From NCBI RefSeq assembly GCF_001942465.1, contig NZ_MKJY01000562.1:1-42414 (forward strand): a stretch of 42,414 nucleotides of DNA. Reading direction: 5' to 3'. This stretch comes from Actinomadura sp. CNU-125. GTDB lineage: Bacteria; Actinomycetota; Actinomycetes; Streptosporangiales; Streptosporangiaceae. Below are positions 17,530 to 26,856 of this stretch, piece by piece. The notes under the pieces were generated by a model. It was not told the origin of the DNA. It did no database searches and saw only the letters and a list, made by a program, of their open reading frames with translations. The position numbers were made by a program, and so were the translations under genes. Position 1 is the first letter of the stretch. Each line of letters starts with the position of its first letter.

Positions 17530-17544
17530 ATCTGTGGGTCAGAT
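17530..17544. promoter_or_regulatory. Small inverted repeat in the HNH/prolyl oligopeptidase spacer
   Basis: ATCTG-TGGGT-CAGAT is a perfect 5-bp inverted repeat in the 265-bp divergent spacer (17354-17618). A second imperfect one, CCACTTCG with CGGAGTGG, lies about 15-40 bp further on. TACAGT at 17607-17612 could be a -10 box whose start point would fall on the ATG at 17619, that is, a leaderless transcript. All of this is pattern only. Confidence 0.25.
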
Positions 17545-17618
17545 CGAACGCAAAAGCCCACTTCGTCCGTTCGGAGTGGCGTGGGCGGGCACTCCCCGGC
17601 GGCCAATACAGTCGTTCC

Positions 17619-19706
17619 ATGACGCCGTACCCGTCCGCACAGCGCCAGGACATCGTCGAGGAGATTCACGGGCACCGGGTCGCCGACCCGTACCGGTGGC
17701 TGGAGGACGCCGACTCGGGCGACACGCGCGAGTGGCTCGCCGCCCAGGACGAGCTGTTCCACAAGGTCGTCGACGATCTCCCCGGACGGGACGGGCTGCG
17801 GCGGCGCCTGCGCGAGCTGCTCGGCGCGGGAAGCGTCGGTTCCCCGATCTGGCGCGGCGACCGGCGGTTCTTCACCCGGCGCACCGCCGACCAGGAGCAT
17901 CCGGTCCTGTATACGGCGGGGCCGGACGGCGCGGAGCGCGTCCTCATCGACCCGATGGAGATCGACCCGAGCGGCACCACCACGCTCGACGGCTGGCAGC
18001 CCGACAAGGAGGGCCGCCGCCTCGCGTACAAGATCTCCCAGGGCGGGGACGAGGAGTCGCTGCTGTACGTGATGGACGTCGAGTCCGGCGAGCGGATCGA
18101 GGGGCCGATCGACCGCGCGCGCTACTCGTCCGTCGCGTGGCTGCCCGGCGGCGAGGCGTACTTCTACGCGCGGCGCCTGCACGCGCGGGACGTCCCGGAG
18201 GGCGAGGAGCAGTACCACCGGCGCGTCTACCTGCACCGGGTCGGCACCGAGCCCGACACGGGCGACGTCCTGATCTTCGGTGAGGGCCGCGACAAGACGA
18301 ACTACTACGGCGTCGGGGTCAGCCGCGACGGCCGCTGGCTGACGATCTCGTCCTCGCAGGGCACCGCGCCCCGCAACGACCTGTGGATCGCCGATCTGGC
18401 CGCGTCCGCGCCCGAACGGCCCGAACTGCGCGTCGTCCAGGAGGGCGTGGACGCCGAGACGGGCCTGCACGTCGGGCGGGACGGGCGCGCGTACGTCTTC
18501 ACCGACCGGGACGCGCCGCGCGGGCGGCTCTGCGTCGCCGACCCGGCGGACCCGTCGCCCGGCACGTGGACGGACCTGATCCCGGAGGATCCCGAGGCCG
18601 TCCTGAGCGACTTCGCGATCCTGGACGGGATGGAACGTCCCACGCTGCTCGTCGGCTGGACGCGGCACGCGATCAGCGAGATCACCGTCCACGACCTGGC
18701 GACCGGCGAACGGCTCGGCGACGTGCCCACGCCCGGGCTCGGCTCGATCGGCGGGATCGTCGAGCGGCCGGAGGGCGGCCACGAGGCGTGGTTCGGCTAC
18801 ACCGACAACGTGACCCCGTCCGCCGTCCTGCGCTACGACGCCCGCACCGGCGAGACGACGACGTGGGCGAGCGCGCCCGGCAGCGTCGAGGTGCCGGAGA
18901 TCGAGACCCGCCAGGTCGTCTACACGTCGCGGGACGGCACGGACGTGCGGATGCTCGTCATGTCGGGGCCCGCCTCCCGTCCGGACGCGTCGGGGCCGCG
19001 TCCCGCGATCCTGTACGGGTACGGCGGGTTCAACATCTCGCTCACCCCCGCGTACTCGGCGTCCATCCTCGCCTGGGTCGAGGCGGGGGGTGTGTACGCG
19101 ATCGCGAACCTGCGCGGCGGTTCCGAGGAGGGCGAGGAGTGGCACCGCGCGGGGATGCGGGAGCGCAAGCAGAACGTCTTCGACGACTTCCACGCCGCCG
19201 CCGAGAAACTCGTCGCCGACGGCCTGACCACGCCGTCGCGGCTGGCGATCTCCGGCGGGTCGAACGGCGGGCTGCTCGTCGGGGCCGCGCTCACGCAGCG
19301 TCCGGACCTCTACCGGGCCGTCGTGTGCTCGGCGCCGCTGCTCGACATGGTCCGGTACGAGCGGTTCGGCCTCGGCGAGACATGGAACGACGAGTACGGG
19401 ACGGCGGACGACCCCGAGGAGTTCGGCTGGCTGCTCGGCTACTCCCCCTACCATCACGTCCACCCCGGGACGGGCTACCCGGCGACGCTGTTCACGACGT
19501 TCGGCAGCGACACGCGCGTCGACCCGCTGCACGCCCGCAAGCTGTGCGCTGCGCTGCAGCACGCGACCGCGTCGGACGCGCCGATCCTGCTGCGCAACGA
19601 GTCGGAGGTCGGGCATTCGGCCCGGTCGGTGTCCCGCTCGATCGACCTGACGACCGACACGCTCTCCTTCATCGCGGCCCAGACGGGACTCGTTCTCGAC
19701 GCCTGA
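17619..19706 (+). CDS. Prolyl oligopeptidase family protein (S9A)
   Basis: A 695-residue serine peptidase that cleaves short peptides after proline. The N-terminal part (QDIVEEIHGHRVADPYRWLED) and the seven-bladed propeller are followed by the alpha/beta-hydrolase domain from about residue 430. The catalytic triad is S548 in SGGSNGG, D635 in SDTRVDP and H666 in EVGHSA. No signal peptide is visible, so it is cytosolic. The ATG at 17619 is chosen because the sequence before it has no family character, although no ribosome binding site is evident; a leaderless mRNA is possible. Confidence 0.94.
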   Translation: MTPYPSAQRQDIVEEIHGHRVADPYRWLEDADSGDTREWLAAQDELFHKVVDDLPGRDGLRRRLRELLGAGSVGSPIWRGDRRFFTRRTADQEHPVLYTAGPDGAERVLIDPMEIDPSGTTTLDGWQPDKEGRRLAYKISQGGDEESLLYVMDVESGERIEGPIDRARYSSVAWLPGGEAYFYARRLHARDVPEGEEQYHRRVYLHRVGTEPDTGDVLIFGEGRDKTNYYGVGVSRDGRWLTISSSQGTAPRNDLWIADLAASAPERPELRVVQEGVDAETGLHVGRDGRAYVFTDRDAPRGRLCVADPADPSPGTWTDLIPEDPEAVLSDFAILDGMERPTLLVGWTRHAISEITVHDLATGERLGDVPTPGLGSIGGIVERPEGGHEAWFGYTDNVTPSAVLRYDARTGETTTWASAPGSVEVPEIETRQVVYTSRDGTDVRMLVMSGPASRPDASGPRPAILYGYGGFNISLTPAYSASILAWVEAGGVYAIANLRGGSEEGEEWHRAGMRERKQNVFDDFHAAAEKLVADGLTTPSRLAISGGSNGGLLVGAALTQRPDLYRAVVCSAPLLDMVRYERFGLGETWNDEYGTADDPEEFGWLLGYSPYHHVHPGTGYPATLFTTFGSDTRVDPLHARKLCAALQHATASDAPILLRNESEVGHSARSVSRSIDLTTDTLSFIAAQTGLVLDA

Positions 19707-19746
19707 TCCGGCGATCGCGGGCGCGTTCCGGGGTAACCGTCCCGGT

Positions 19747-20271
19747 ATGGAGCCCTTGCTGACGTTCGGGCACGGGACGGCGGGCCGCGACGAGATCGTC
19801 CGGCTGCTGGACGGTGCCGGGGTGCGGTCCGTCGTGGACGTGCGGACCGCGCCGGGCAGCCGCCGCAACCCGGACGTGCTGCGCGACGCCCTGCGGGAGT
19901 GGCTCCCGGCCGCGGGCGTCGGCTACCGCTGGGAGAAGCGGCTCGGCGGCTTCCGCCGGGCCGCCGCCGACTCGCCCGACACGTTCTGGCGCAACGACTC
20001 CTTCCGCGGCTACGCCGGGCACACCCGCGACCCGGACTTCCTCGCCGCCATGGACGAACTCCTGCGGGACGCCGAGGGGGTCCGGACGGCCGTCATGTGC
20101 AGCGAGACCGTGTGGTGGCGGTGCCACCGCAGGCTCATCGCCGACTTCGCCGTGCTGGCGCGCGGCCGTCCGGTCCTGCATCTCGCGCACGACGGGCGGG
20201 TGACCGAGCACCCGCCGACGTCCGGCGCGCGACTGCGCGAGGACGGCCTGCTCGTCTACGACGGCGAGTGA
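19747..20271 (+). CDS. DUF488 domain protein
   Basis: A 174-residue DUF488 protein. The family start TFGHGTAGRDEIVRLLDGAGV, the strand VVDVRTAPGSRRNP and the C-terminal box MCSETVWWRCHRRLIADF, with its C-x-E and C-H-R residues, are all present. The family is widespread, and its biochemical activity is not settled. It lies 40 bp after the prolyl oligopeptidase gene on the same strand and could share its mRNA. It converges with the GNAT gene, leaving about 10 bp between the stops. Confidence 0.87.
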   Translation: MEPLLTFGHGTAGRDEIVRLLDGAGVRSVVDVRTAPGSRRNPDVLRDALREWLPAAGVGYRWEKRLGGFRRAAADSPDTFWRNDSFRGYAGHTRDPDFLAAMDELLRDAEGVRTAVMCSETVWWRCHRRLIADFAVLARGRPVLHLAHDGRVTEHPPTSGARLREDGLLVYDGE

Positions 20272-20281
20272 CCGGTCCGGG

Positions 20282-20887
20282 TCAGCGCAACGGTTTCTCG
20301 ATGTAGATGTTGACGATGCCGCCGATCGTCTCGCGGCGCGTCTCCGTCCAGCCGAAACGGCGGTAGAGGGCGAGCGCGGGCTCCTGCAGCTCGGTGGTGT
20401 CGGCGCGCAGGATCCGGTAGCCGAGTTCGGCGGCGCGCCGTTCGAGGGCGGTGACCATGGCGGCGCCGTAGCCGCGGCGCTGCAGCGGCGGCAGGACCCG
20501 CAGCCGCACCATCTCGACGGCGTCGAGCCGGCCGGTGCCGAGCGAGAACCCGCCGAACGCGCGGGCGTGGCCGCCGGGGACGAGGTCGGCGCGGCGCAGG
20601 CCGCCCATGGCGACGAGGCTGCCCTCGATCTCGCCGACGAGGAACTCGCCGTCGTTGCGGAGGTAGATGTCCTCCATCCGGAAGAAATCGTGGTCGTAGT
20701 AGACCCCGTCGCCGGGGCGCAGGCCCACCTGGGCGAGGCCCTCGCGGTGCAGCGCGAGAACGACGCCGTGGTCGGTGGGGCGGTAGCGGCGCAGGCGCAG
20801 TTCGCCGAACCGCCATTCGGGGGGCTCGTCCGTGACGCGGACGAGGGTGCGAGCGCCCTGCCAGGGGGCGTCTTCGGAGGTCGTCAT
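20282..20887 (-). CDS. GNAT-family N-acetyltransferase
   Basis: A 201-residue acetyl-CoA-dependent acyltransferase. The GNAT core is complete: ELRLRRYRPTDHGVVLALH (strand 1/helix 1), EFLVGEIEGSLVAMGGLRR (strands 2-4), the acetyl-CoA loop VLPPLQRRGYGAAMVTALER (R/Q-x-x-G-x-G/A) and LALYRRFGWTETRRE near the end. The substrate is unknown. It begins only 7 bp after the stop of the XRE regulator, so the two are probably co-transcribed, with the GNAT gene under the same palindrome-bearing promoter. Confidence 0.88.
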   Translation of the reverse strand: MTTSEDAPWQGARTLVRVTDEPPEWRFGELRLRRYRPTDHGVVLALHREGLAQVGLRPGDGVYYDHDFFRMEDIYLRNDGEFLVGEIEGSLVAMGGLRRADLVPGGHARAFGGFSLGTGRLDAVEMVRLRVLPPLQRRGYGAAMVTALERRAAELGYRILRADTTELQEPALALYRRFGWTETRRETIGGIVNIYIEKPLR

Positions 20888-20894
20888 GCCGTGT

Positions 20895-22557
20895 TCAGAC
20901 CTGTCCGGCCGGGGGGACGGACGGCTTGTCCTGCGCGGGGCTCGTCACCCACGGGCCCGCGAGGGCCTCGTAGAAGTCCTGCAACCCGGGGGCGTCGCCG
21001 CCGTGCCGGGCGGCGACGGCCGCGCCGATCTGCCGGGCGCGGTGGACGAGGATGTCGGAGCGGTGGTCGGCGGGCAGGTCCAGGATGGCCTCCTGCCCGG
21101 CGGCGAGGGCCGCCTCCGGTTCACCGGCGTGCAGCCTGCAGGTGGCGCGGTCGAGCCGGACGAGCGTCCGGTCGACGCGGTCGGTGGGTTCGTAGAGGGT
21201 GAGGGCGTGGCTGAGCACCTCGTCGCCCTGCCGGTGGTCGCCGAGGCTGGTGAAGGTGTCGCCCTCGTAGAACGCCATCTGCCGGTCGGTGAAGCCGAAC
21301 ACCAGGTCGCCGGTGTCGGTCTTGGACAGCTGGTCGAACACCGAGCGTCCGCGCACCAGGGCGCGGCGAGGCGCTCGGCGCGGCGTCCCCGCGGCCGCGC
21401 ATCGCCAGCATGCCGAGCGCGCGCGCCTCCACGGCGGGCGCCATCGCGGCGGCCACCCCGGGGGTGCGGCCGGCCAGGTCCTGGGCCTTGCGGGCCAGGT
21501 GCAGGGCCTCGCGCGGGTCGCCGTAGTACATCGGGACGAGCGATTCGCGGACGGTCACCCAGGCGCGCAGCTGCCGGTCGCCGGTCTCGTCGGCGGCGGT
21601 ACGGGCCGTCCGGAAGAACGAGCGGGCCAGCCGGTGGTCGCCCAGGTTGATCATGATGAGCCCGGACAGCCCGGACAGCTGCGCCGCGATCCGGCACAGC
21701 CGCTCCTGGAGCTCGACGGGCTGCCGCTGGTCGCACATGCGGCGCACTTCGCTGAAGTCCAGCAGCACGTCGCACAGCATCCGCAGGGACGGCGTCGCCT
21801 GGTACTGGCGGCCGTAGCCGTAGGTGGTCTCCTCCCACTGGTCGAGCATGGTCGGCGATACCGTCGCGCCGACGAGGGTGTCGTCCATCTTGCGGCGCAG
21901 GCTGTCGACCGTTCCGAGGATCTGGCCGTCGAGCGGCACGCCCGCTCCGGCCAGCAGTTGCAGAAGGGTTCTGCGGAGCACGATGTCCTCCTCTCCCACA
22001 TCAATGTTGAGGGGGCCGTCGGCGCGGTCGGGGCCCCGGAGGTCGTTGACGGCGGGCCAGGGGCTCTCCCCGGCTCTGGGCACGATCGCCCCGACGAGCG
22101 GACGCGGATCGGGTTCCCGGACCGTCGCGGGCCGTTCGGGCGCGCGCGGCGGGGGGGCCGCGGCGGACGCGCCCGGACGGGCGGCGTGAACACGGCCGCA
22201 GATGCAGGGACCCTGGTAGTCCAGCTCTTGGGGTTCGACCCGGTAGACGGAACACAGGTAGTGGAGGTACTCGGGGCCGGGTCGTTTGTAGCCGCTCTCG
22301 TAAGCCGACAGCAGCGTCTCCCCCAGCCGGGGCAGCGGCTTGCCGTCGATCTCGTACAGCGCCTTGACCTGGGCGACGATGTCGGACAGCGCGACCCCGT
22401 GGGCGAGCCGGTGCGCCTTGATGCGGCTCGTGCCGAACAGCGGGGCGCACTGCTCGTGGATCTCGCGCGCGATCTGCGCGGCGCCGCGCCCGCGGGCGAG
22501 GCCGTGTGCGCGGATGCGGCGCGCGACGTCCGTTTCTTTCCGGGGGGGTTCCGACAT
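20895..22557 (-). CDS. XRE-family regulator with long helical (TPR-like) C-terminus, two frame breaks
   Basis: A transcription factor of about 554 residues. The DNA-binding part is atypical XRE: TSRIKAHRLAHGVALSDIVA, then LSAYESGYKRPGPEYLHYLC and VEPQELD. Next comes CICGRVH (a possible metal knuckle), a proline-rich linker, and a helical repeat region with TPR-like spacing (from about residue 210) where a ligand or partner may bind. Single missing bases near 21,379 and 21,362 divide the C-terminal third; each restores as CGGCG on the plus strand and yields AERLAA then LVRGRSVFDQLS. I start at the ATG 22557, preceded by GAGGAGG. Three palindromes lie in its promoter region, suggesting autoregulation. 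It resembles large Streptomyces regulators, but I cannot name it. Confidence 0.8.
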
Positions 22558-22649
22558 CGCCTCCGGCCTCCTCACCGTCGTGCCGACACGTTCGTCACCC
22601 CGGGGAGAGGCGATCGTCCCTGCCACAGCGACCGGTTACCAAATGGCCA

Positions 22650-22666
22650 CGAGAGATAATCTCTCG
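22650..22666. promoter_or_regulatory. Perfect 17-bp palindrome, site 1 of the XRE spacer
   Basis: CGAGAGAT-A-ATCTCTCG, eight-base arms with no mismatch, about 93 bp before the regulator's ATG. On the minus strand it overlaps a possible -10 (TATCTC/TTATCT), so binding would shut off the regulator's own promoter. Confidence 0.6.
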
Positions 22667-22775
22667 CGCACGCAGCGTAACTCCAGGGGCAGGGGCGGCC
22701 AAGCTTTTCCCGGCAAGAGGGGCAGCCTCGGGGTGATCCTCGCCACCCAGGGTAGAGATTCTTCCTCCGACGGAT

Positions 22776-22787
22776 GAGAACCTTCTC
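22776..22787. promoter_or_regulatory. 12-bp palindrome, site 2 of the XRE spacer
   Basis: GAGAA-CC-TTCTC, perfect arms, in the middle of the divergent spacer. It shares the GAGA...TCTC half-sites with the flanking palindromes. Confidence 0.45.
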
Positions 22788-22829
22788 CCAGCGGGCGAAA
22801 CCTCTGTACTTCGGCGTGCGCGAGCGCCC

Positions 22830-22860
22830 TTGACCCGACAGTGTGAGAATTGCAATTCTC
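22830..22860 (+). promoter_or_regulatory. Promoter with perfect 16-bp palindrome over the -10, site 3
   Basis: TTGACC (22830-22835) is a good -35 box. The palindrome GAGAATTGCAATTCTC (22845-22860) covers the position of the -10 (AATTCT at 22854-22859, spacing 18). It drives toward the small protein at 22967 and is a classic repressor-over-promoter layout. Confidence 0.55.
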
Positions 22861-22966
22861 GCCGGGAGTAACGAACCGGATCCGCTGAGTCGATCTTCGA
22901 CGGACGCGGGCGGGGCGCGGCGCGGGACCCTCCGCCGCAGCGCGATCGAGGGAAGGGGTGCGAACG

Positions 22967-23392
22967 GTGGTCAGCGACGAACGCGTCGGCTACCTGCAGG
23001 AGCTGGAGCGCGAGCTCGGCACGCGCGGGCTCGTCGCCCGCGTCGTCCGGACGCGCTCCGGGCCGGCGTTCCTGCGGGTGGTGAACCCGGAGGCGGCGAG
23101 CCTGGCCGAGGACGTCACGTGCGCGCCGGTCCCCGACGGCCGCGACCACTACTACTGGTGGTCCTGGGGCGAGCGGATGGTCCGGGTGGGCGACCCGGAC
23201 GCCGCCGCGCGCAAGCTCGCGCACGTCCTGCAACCGCTGTCGCCCGCCCTCGAAGCGGCCCGCGAGGCCGCCCGCGGGCCGGTCCCGGAACCGGTCCGCG
23301 ATGACCTGGACGTCCGCGAGCACGGGAACCGGCGGCGTGCGACCGCCGCGCGCCGGTGCCCGCGGGAGAGCCGGCCGCCGCGCCGCTGCTGA
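22967..23392 (+). CDS. Small conserved hypothetical protein with WWSWGE motif
   Basis: About 141 residues. The first 90 form a conserved-looking unit: [39 protein letters not shown], then [11 protein letters not shown] and [15 protein letters not shown] recall similar small proteins beside XRE regulators in actinomycetes, with no assigned function. The remaining 50 residues are charged and basic with little structure. I choose the GTG at 22967, ten bases after GGAAGG; the GTG at 22958 is too close to that site. It is divergent from the large XRE regulator and its promoter carries the same palindrome type, so the two probably form one regulatory unit. Confidence 0.65.
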   Translation: MVSDERVGYLQELERELGTRGLVARVVRTRSGPAFLRVVNPEAASLAEDVTCAPVPDGRDHYYWWSWGERMVRVGDPDAAARKLAHVLQPLSPALEAAREAARGPVPEPVRDDLDVREHGNRRRATAARRCPRESRPPRRC

Positions 23393-23502
23393 GACCGGGC
23401 GCGTCCCGTGGGCCCGCGGCCGGTACGGCGCGGTGGCCGCGGGCCCGCGGGGCGCGTTCGCCCGGCAGATCCGGCGATCTCTCGCATAGGGTGGGGATCG
23501 CT

Positions 23503-23886
23503 ATGACGGAAAAGGTGACCTTCTACGAGGCCGTCGGCGGCGAGGAGACCTTCCGCCGGCTGGTGCACCGCTTCTACCAGGGTGTGGCCGAGGACCCAGA
23601 ACTGCGTGCCCTCTACCCCGAGGAGGATCTCGGCCCCGCGGAGGAGCGGCTGCGCCTGTTTCTCGTCCAGTACTGGGGCGGGCCGAACACCTACAGCGAA
23701 CGGCGCGGGCATCCGCGGCTGCGGATGCGGCACGTCCCGTTCGTCATCGGCCAGAAGGAGCGGGACGCGTGGCTGCGCCACATGCGCGTCGCCGTCGACG
23801 AGCTGGAGCTCCCCGCGGAGCTGGAGCAGATGCTCTGGAACTACTTCACGATGGCCGCGAACTCCCTGGTGAACGCCCCGACGTAG
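23503..23886 (+). CDS. Truncated haemoglobin, group II (GlbO-like)
   Basis: A 127-residue 2-on-2 globin that binds haem and O2 or NO. Visible landmarks are [19 protein letters not shown] (helices A/B with the B10 region), [20 protein letters not shown] and [19 protein letters not shown] with the proximal histidine, then [11 protein letters not shown]. The WGGP and the later W-L-R-H-M place it in group II (HbO), usual in actinobacteria. A TAGGGT at 23487-23492 may be its -10 box, giving a very short leader. It is 18 bp upstream of the alpha-glucosidase gene, a common pairing of genes in the same direction. Confidence 0.92.
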   Translation: MTEKVTFYEAVGGEETFRRLVHRFYQGVAEDPELRALYPEEDLGPAEERLRLFLVQYWGGPNTYSERRGHPRLRMRHVPFVIGQKERDAWLRHMRVAVDELELPAELEQMLWNYFTMAANSLVNAPT

Positions 23887-23903
23887 CGGGTAGATCGCAC
23901 GGC

Positions 23904-25459
23904 ATGAGGCGATCCCCGTGGTGGCGTCACGCCGTGGTGTACGAGATCTACGTCCGCAGCTTCGCCGACTCGAACGGGGACGGCGAGGGCGATCTGCGGG
24001 GCGTCCGGTCGCGGCTCGGCCACCTGCGCGCGCTCGGCGTGGACGCGCTCTGGCTCACCCCCTTCTACCCGTCCCCGCTGGCCGACGGCGGCTACGACGT
24101 CGCCGACTACCGCGACGTCGACCCCCGCTTCGGGACGCTCGCCGACTTCGACGCGCTCGTCGCCGACGCGCACGCGAACGGGCTCCGCGTGATCGTCGAC
24201 ATCGTCCCGAACCACTCGTCCGACCGGCACCCGTGGTTCCGCGAGGCGGTCGCGGCACCGCCCGGATCACCGGCGCGGGAACGCTACGTCTTCCGCCCCG
24301 GCAAACCGGGTACCGCACCCGGTTCGGAGGAACCGCCGAACGACTGGACGTCCGCGTTCGGCGGTCCGGCGTGGACGCGCCTGCCCGACGGCGAGTGGTA
24401 CCTGCACCTGTACTCGCCGGAACAGCCGGACTTCAACTGGCGCGACCCGGAAGTGCGGCACGAATTCGAGAGCGTCCTGCGGTTCTGGCTGGACCGCGGC
24501 GTCGACGGATTCCGCATCGACGTGGCCGCGGGCCTGTTCAAGGACCCGGCGCTCGCCGACCTCGGCGCGGACCCCCGCCGGACCGGCCGCACCAAGTACA
24601 GCCGCGACGAGGTCCACGGCGTCTACCGCGAGTGGCGCCGCATCCTCGACTCCTACGACGGCGACCGGATGGCGATCGGCGAGGTGTGGACCGACAGCGC
24701 CGACGAACTCGCGCGCTTCCTGCGTCCGGACGAACTCCACCAGGTCTTCCAGTTCGACCTGGAGCTCGCGCCGTGGTCGGCGTCGGCGTTCCGCGACGTG
24801 ATCGACACCGCGCTGGCGTCCGTCGAACCGATCGACGCCGCGCCGACCTGGGTGCTGTCCAGCCACGACTCCGTCCGGCACGCCACCCGGTACGAGGAAC
24901 CGAAGGATGGGCCGGGCATCGGGCGCGCGCCCGGGCCGTCCTGCCGCTGCTGCTCGGGCTGCCCGGCTCGGCGTACCTGTACCAGGGCGGTGAACTGGGA
25001 CTGCCCGAGGTGACCGACCTGCCGGACGCTGCCCGGCAGGATCCGATCTTCCGCCGCAGCCGCGGAGAGAAGCGGGGCCGCGACGGCTGCCGCGTGCCGC
25101 TGCCCTGGTCGGGGCAGGCCCCGCCGTACGGCTTCACCACCGCGCGTCCGTGGCTGCCGATGCCGGACGACTGGGCGCCGCTCACCGTCGAGGCCCAGTC
25201 GTCCGACCCGTCCTCCATGCTGGCGTTCTACCGCGAGGCCCTCGCGCTGCGGCGGCGGCTGCAACCGGACCTCCCCGAGGACATCGGCTGGCTCGATGCC
25301 CCGGGCGACGTCCTCGCCTTCCGGCGCGGGCCGCTGACCTGCGCGGTGAACTTCGGCGAGCACCCGGCCCGGCTCCCACCGGGCCGGGTGCTGCTGACGA
25401 GCACGCCGCTGTACGGGGACCTCCTCCCCGGCAACACCGGCGCCTGGCTCCAGTCCTAG
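23904..25459 (+). CDS. Alpha-glucosidase, GH13 family (one frame break)
   Basis: A GH13 enzyme of about 518 residues once joined, releasing glucose from alpha-glucosides in the cytosol. Conserved regions: I DIVPNHSS, II DGFRIDVAAG (nucleophile Asp), III AIGEVWTDS (acid/base Glu) and IV VLSSHDSVRHATRY (third Asp). The oligo-1,6-glucosidase/AglA type is suggested by NDWTSAFGGPAW. One base is missing at about 24,918-24,935: the text after DGPGIG resumes as RAVLPLLLGLPGSAYLYQGG in another frame and ends WLQS at 25459. The region fits loss of a G from CGGCG. Malto-oligosaccharide use with malQ is plausible, though the genes are 13 kb apart. It overlaps the convergent peptidase stop by 3 bp. Confidence 0.87.
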
Positions 25460-26856
25460 AGGCGCGGCCGCTGGAGCTGCAGCGGGTCGTCGGCGGCCGG
25501 GCCGGACCGCAGCGTGCGCGGCTCGTCCTGGACGCCCGCCCAGCGCCGCACGTCCGACCGCGCGTCGGCCTTCTGCTCCGCCGGAAGCTCGGCGATCAGC
25601 CGGGAGCTGTGGTTCTGGCCGGGGGCGACGTACACGTCGGAGTCGCGGGCGCCGCGGTCCAGCCGGAACGGCTCGGCGCCCCACGGGTCGTTCTCGCCGT
25701 ACACGAACAGCATGTGTTCGGCGTTCCGCCGCACCCACTTGTCGATGTCGCGCATCGCGCGGCCGTGGTCGAACCGCATCGGGATGTCACGCGGGACGTA
25801 CGTGCGCGGCTGGTAGCTCGACTCGTACCGCAGCATCGGCCGCAGGTTCCGGAACTCCGGCTTCGGCCAGCCCAGCTGCGTCCCCGCCTGGTAGTAGTAC
25901 GGGACGTACGGCTCCAGCCCCTGGTCGGTGTAGAACGACAGCCCCGACACGGTGTCGAGCGCCTCGTAGAGTTCGTCGTCCGACGCGGTCGCCGCGGGCA
26001 GGTCCTTGCAGTCGGACTCCAGGCTGTACTGCCAGAACGCCCACTCGAAGTCCATCACCGAGTTCTCGAACGCGCGGTCGGGCGTCCGCAGGGTCTCGAA
26101 CGTCCAGCCGTTCGCCCGCGCGGCGGCCCCGAACCGTTCGAGCATCGCCGGACGCCGTTCGAGGAACTCCCGCGCGAGCGCCTTCACGTGCGCGTTGCAC
26201 TCCGGGCTCCCGACCGTCTCGAAGAACCGGTCGTAGGCCCGGTCGTCCCGGTTGCGCACGTCGTTCGGCGCCACGTACACGACGCTGCCGTCCACGTCGT
26301 CCGGGTAGAACCGCTTGTGGTAGACGGCCGTCATGCCGCCCTTGCTGGCCCCCGTCGTGAGCCACTTGCCGGTGTAGATCCCGTCGAGCGCCTCGATGAT
26401 GCGGTGCTGGTCCGTCGCGGCCTGCCAGATCGTGTCCTTGCGCCACTCCGCCGGCTCCGGCCGCGACGGGGTGAAGTACCGGTACTCCATCGAGACCTGG
26501 TTGCCGTTCACCAGCGCGGTCGGCTCGGCGGTGAACATGACCTCCGGCGTGTGGTAGCCGCTGGTGTAGAAGACCGTCGGCCGATCCGCCGAGACGTGCT
26601 GGAGCATGATCCGCTGCTCGAACCACCGCCCGTCCGGCGCGCGGTGGTCGACCGGCTGCCGGTAGGTCAGCCAGAACCACCGCTGCCCGGGGATCGTCGA
26701 GGGCTTCTCCGTCACCTCCATGCCCGGGATCGCGTCGAGCCGGGCGCCGATGTCGCCCTCCTGCGTCGTGGTCGCCGCCTGTGCCGCGGTGAGGCCGGAT
26801 CCGGCCAGACCCGCGGTGAGCAACAGCGCCACCGCCCCTTGTGAGACGCGCCGCAT
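25456..26856 (-). CDS. Secreted S37 (PS-10)-like tripeptidyl aminopeptidase
   Basis: A 466-residue exported serine peptidase. The N-terminus MRRVSQGAVALLLTAGLAGS with a cleavage-like AQAA is a Sec signal peptide. The mature part starts with KPSTIPGQRWFWLTYRQPVD, and the nucleophile elbow is TTGASKGGMTAVYH. Asp and His candidates are GENDPWGAE and GQNHSSR near the C-terminus. This matches Streptomyces PS-10/tripeptidyl aminopeptidases, which trim tripeptides from extracellular proteins. I start at the ATG 26856, with GGAAAGGG upstream, because the signal peptide then begins directly; a start 30 bases earlier exists. Confidence 0.87.
   Translation of the reverse strand: MRRVSQGAVALLLTAGLAGSGLTAAQAATTTQEGDIGARLDAIPGMEVTEKPSTIPGQRWFWLTYRQPVDHRAPDGRWFEQRIMLQHVSADRPTVFYTSGYHTPEVMFTAEPTALVNGNQVSMEYRYFTPSRPEPAEWRKDTIWQAATDQHRIIEALDGIYTGKWLTTGASKGGMTAVYHKRFYPDDVDGSVVYVAPNDVRNRDDRAYDRFFETVGSPECNAHVKALAREFLERRPAMLERFGAAARANGWTFETLRTPDRAFENSVMDFEWAFWQYSLESDCKDLPAATASDDELYEALDTVSGLSFYTDQGLEPYVPYYYQAGTQLGWPKPEFRNLRPMLRYESSYQPRTYVPRDIPMRFDHGRAMRDIDKWVRRNAEHMLFVYGENDPWGAEPFRLDRGARDSDVYVAPGQNHSSRLIAELPAEQKADARSDVRRWAGVQDEPRTLRSGPAADDPLQLQRPRL

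Noticed and set aside
21355..21385. Programmed frameshift in the XRE regulator
   Set aside because: There are two shifts 17 bp apart with no slippery heptamer, and the same CGGCG loss recurs in unrelated genes.
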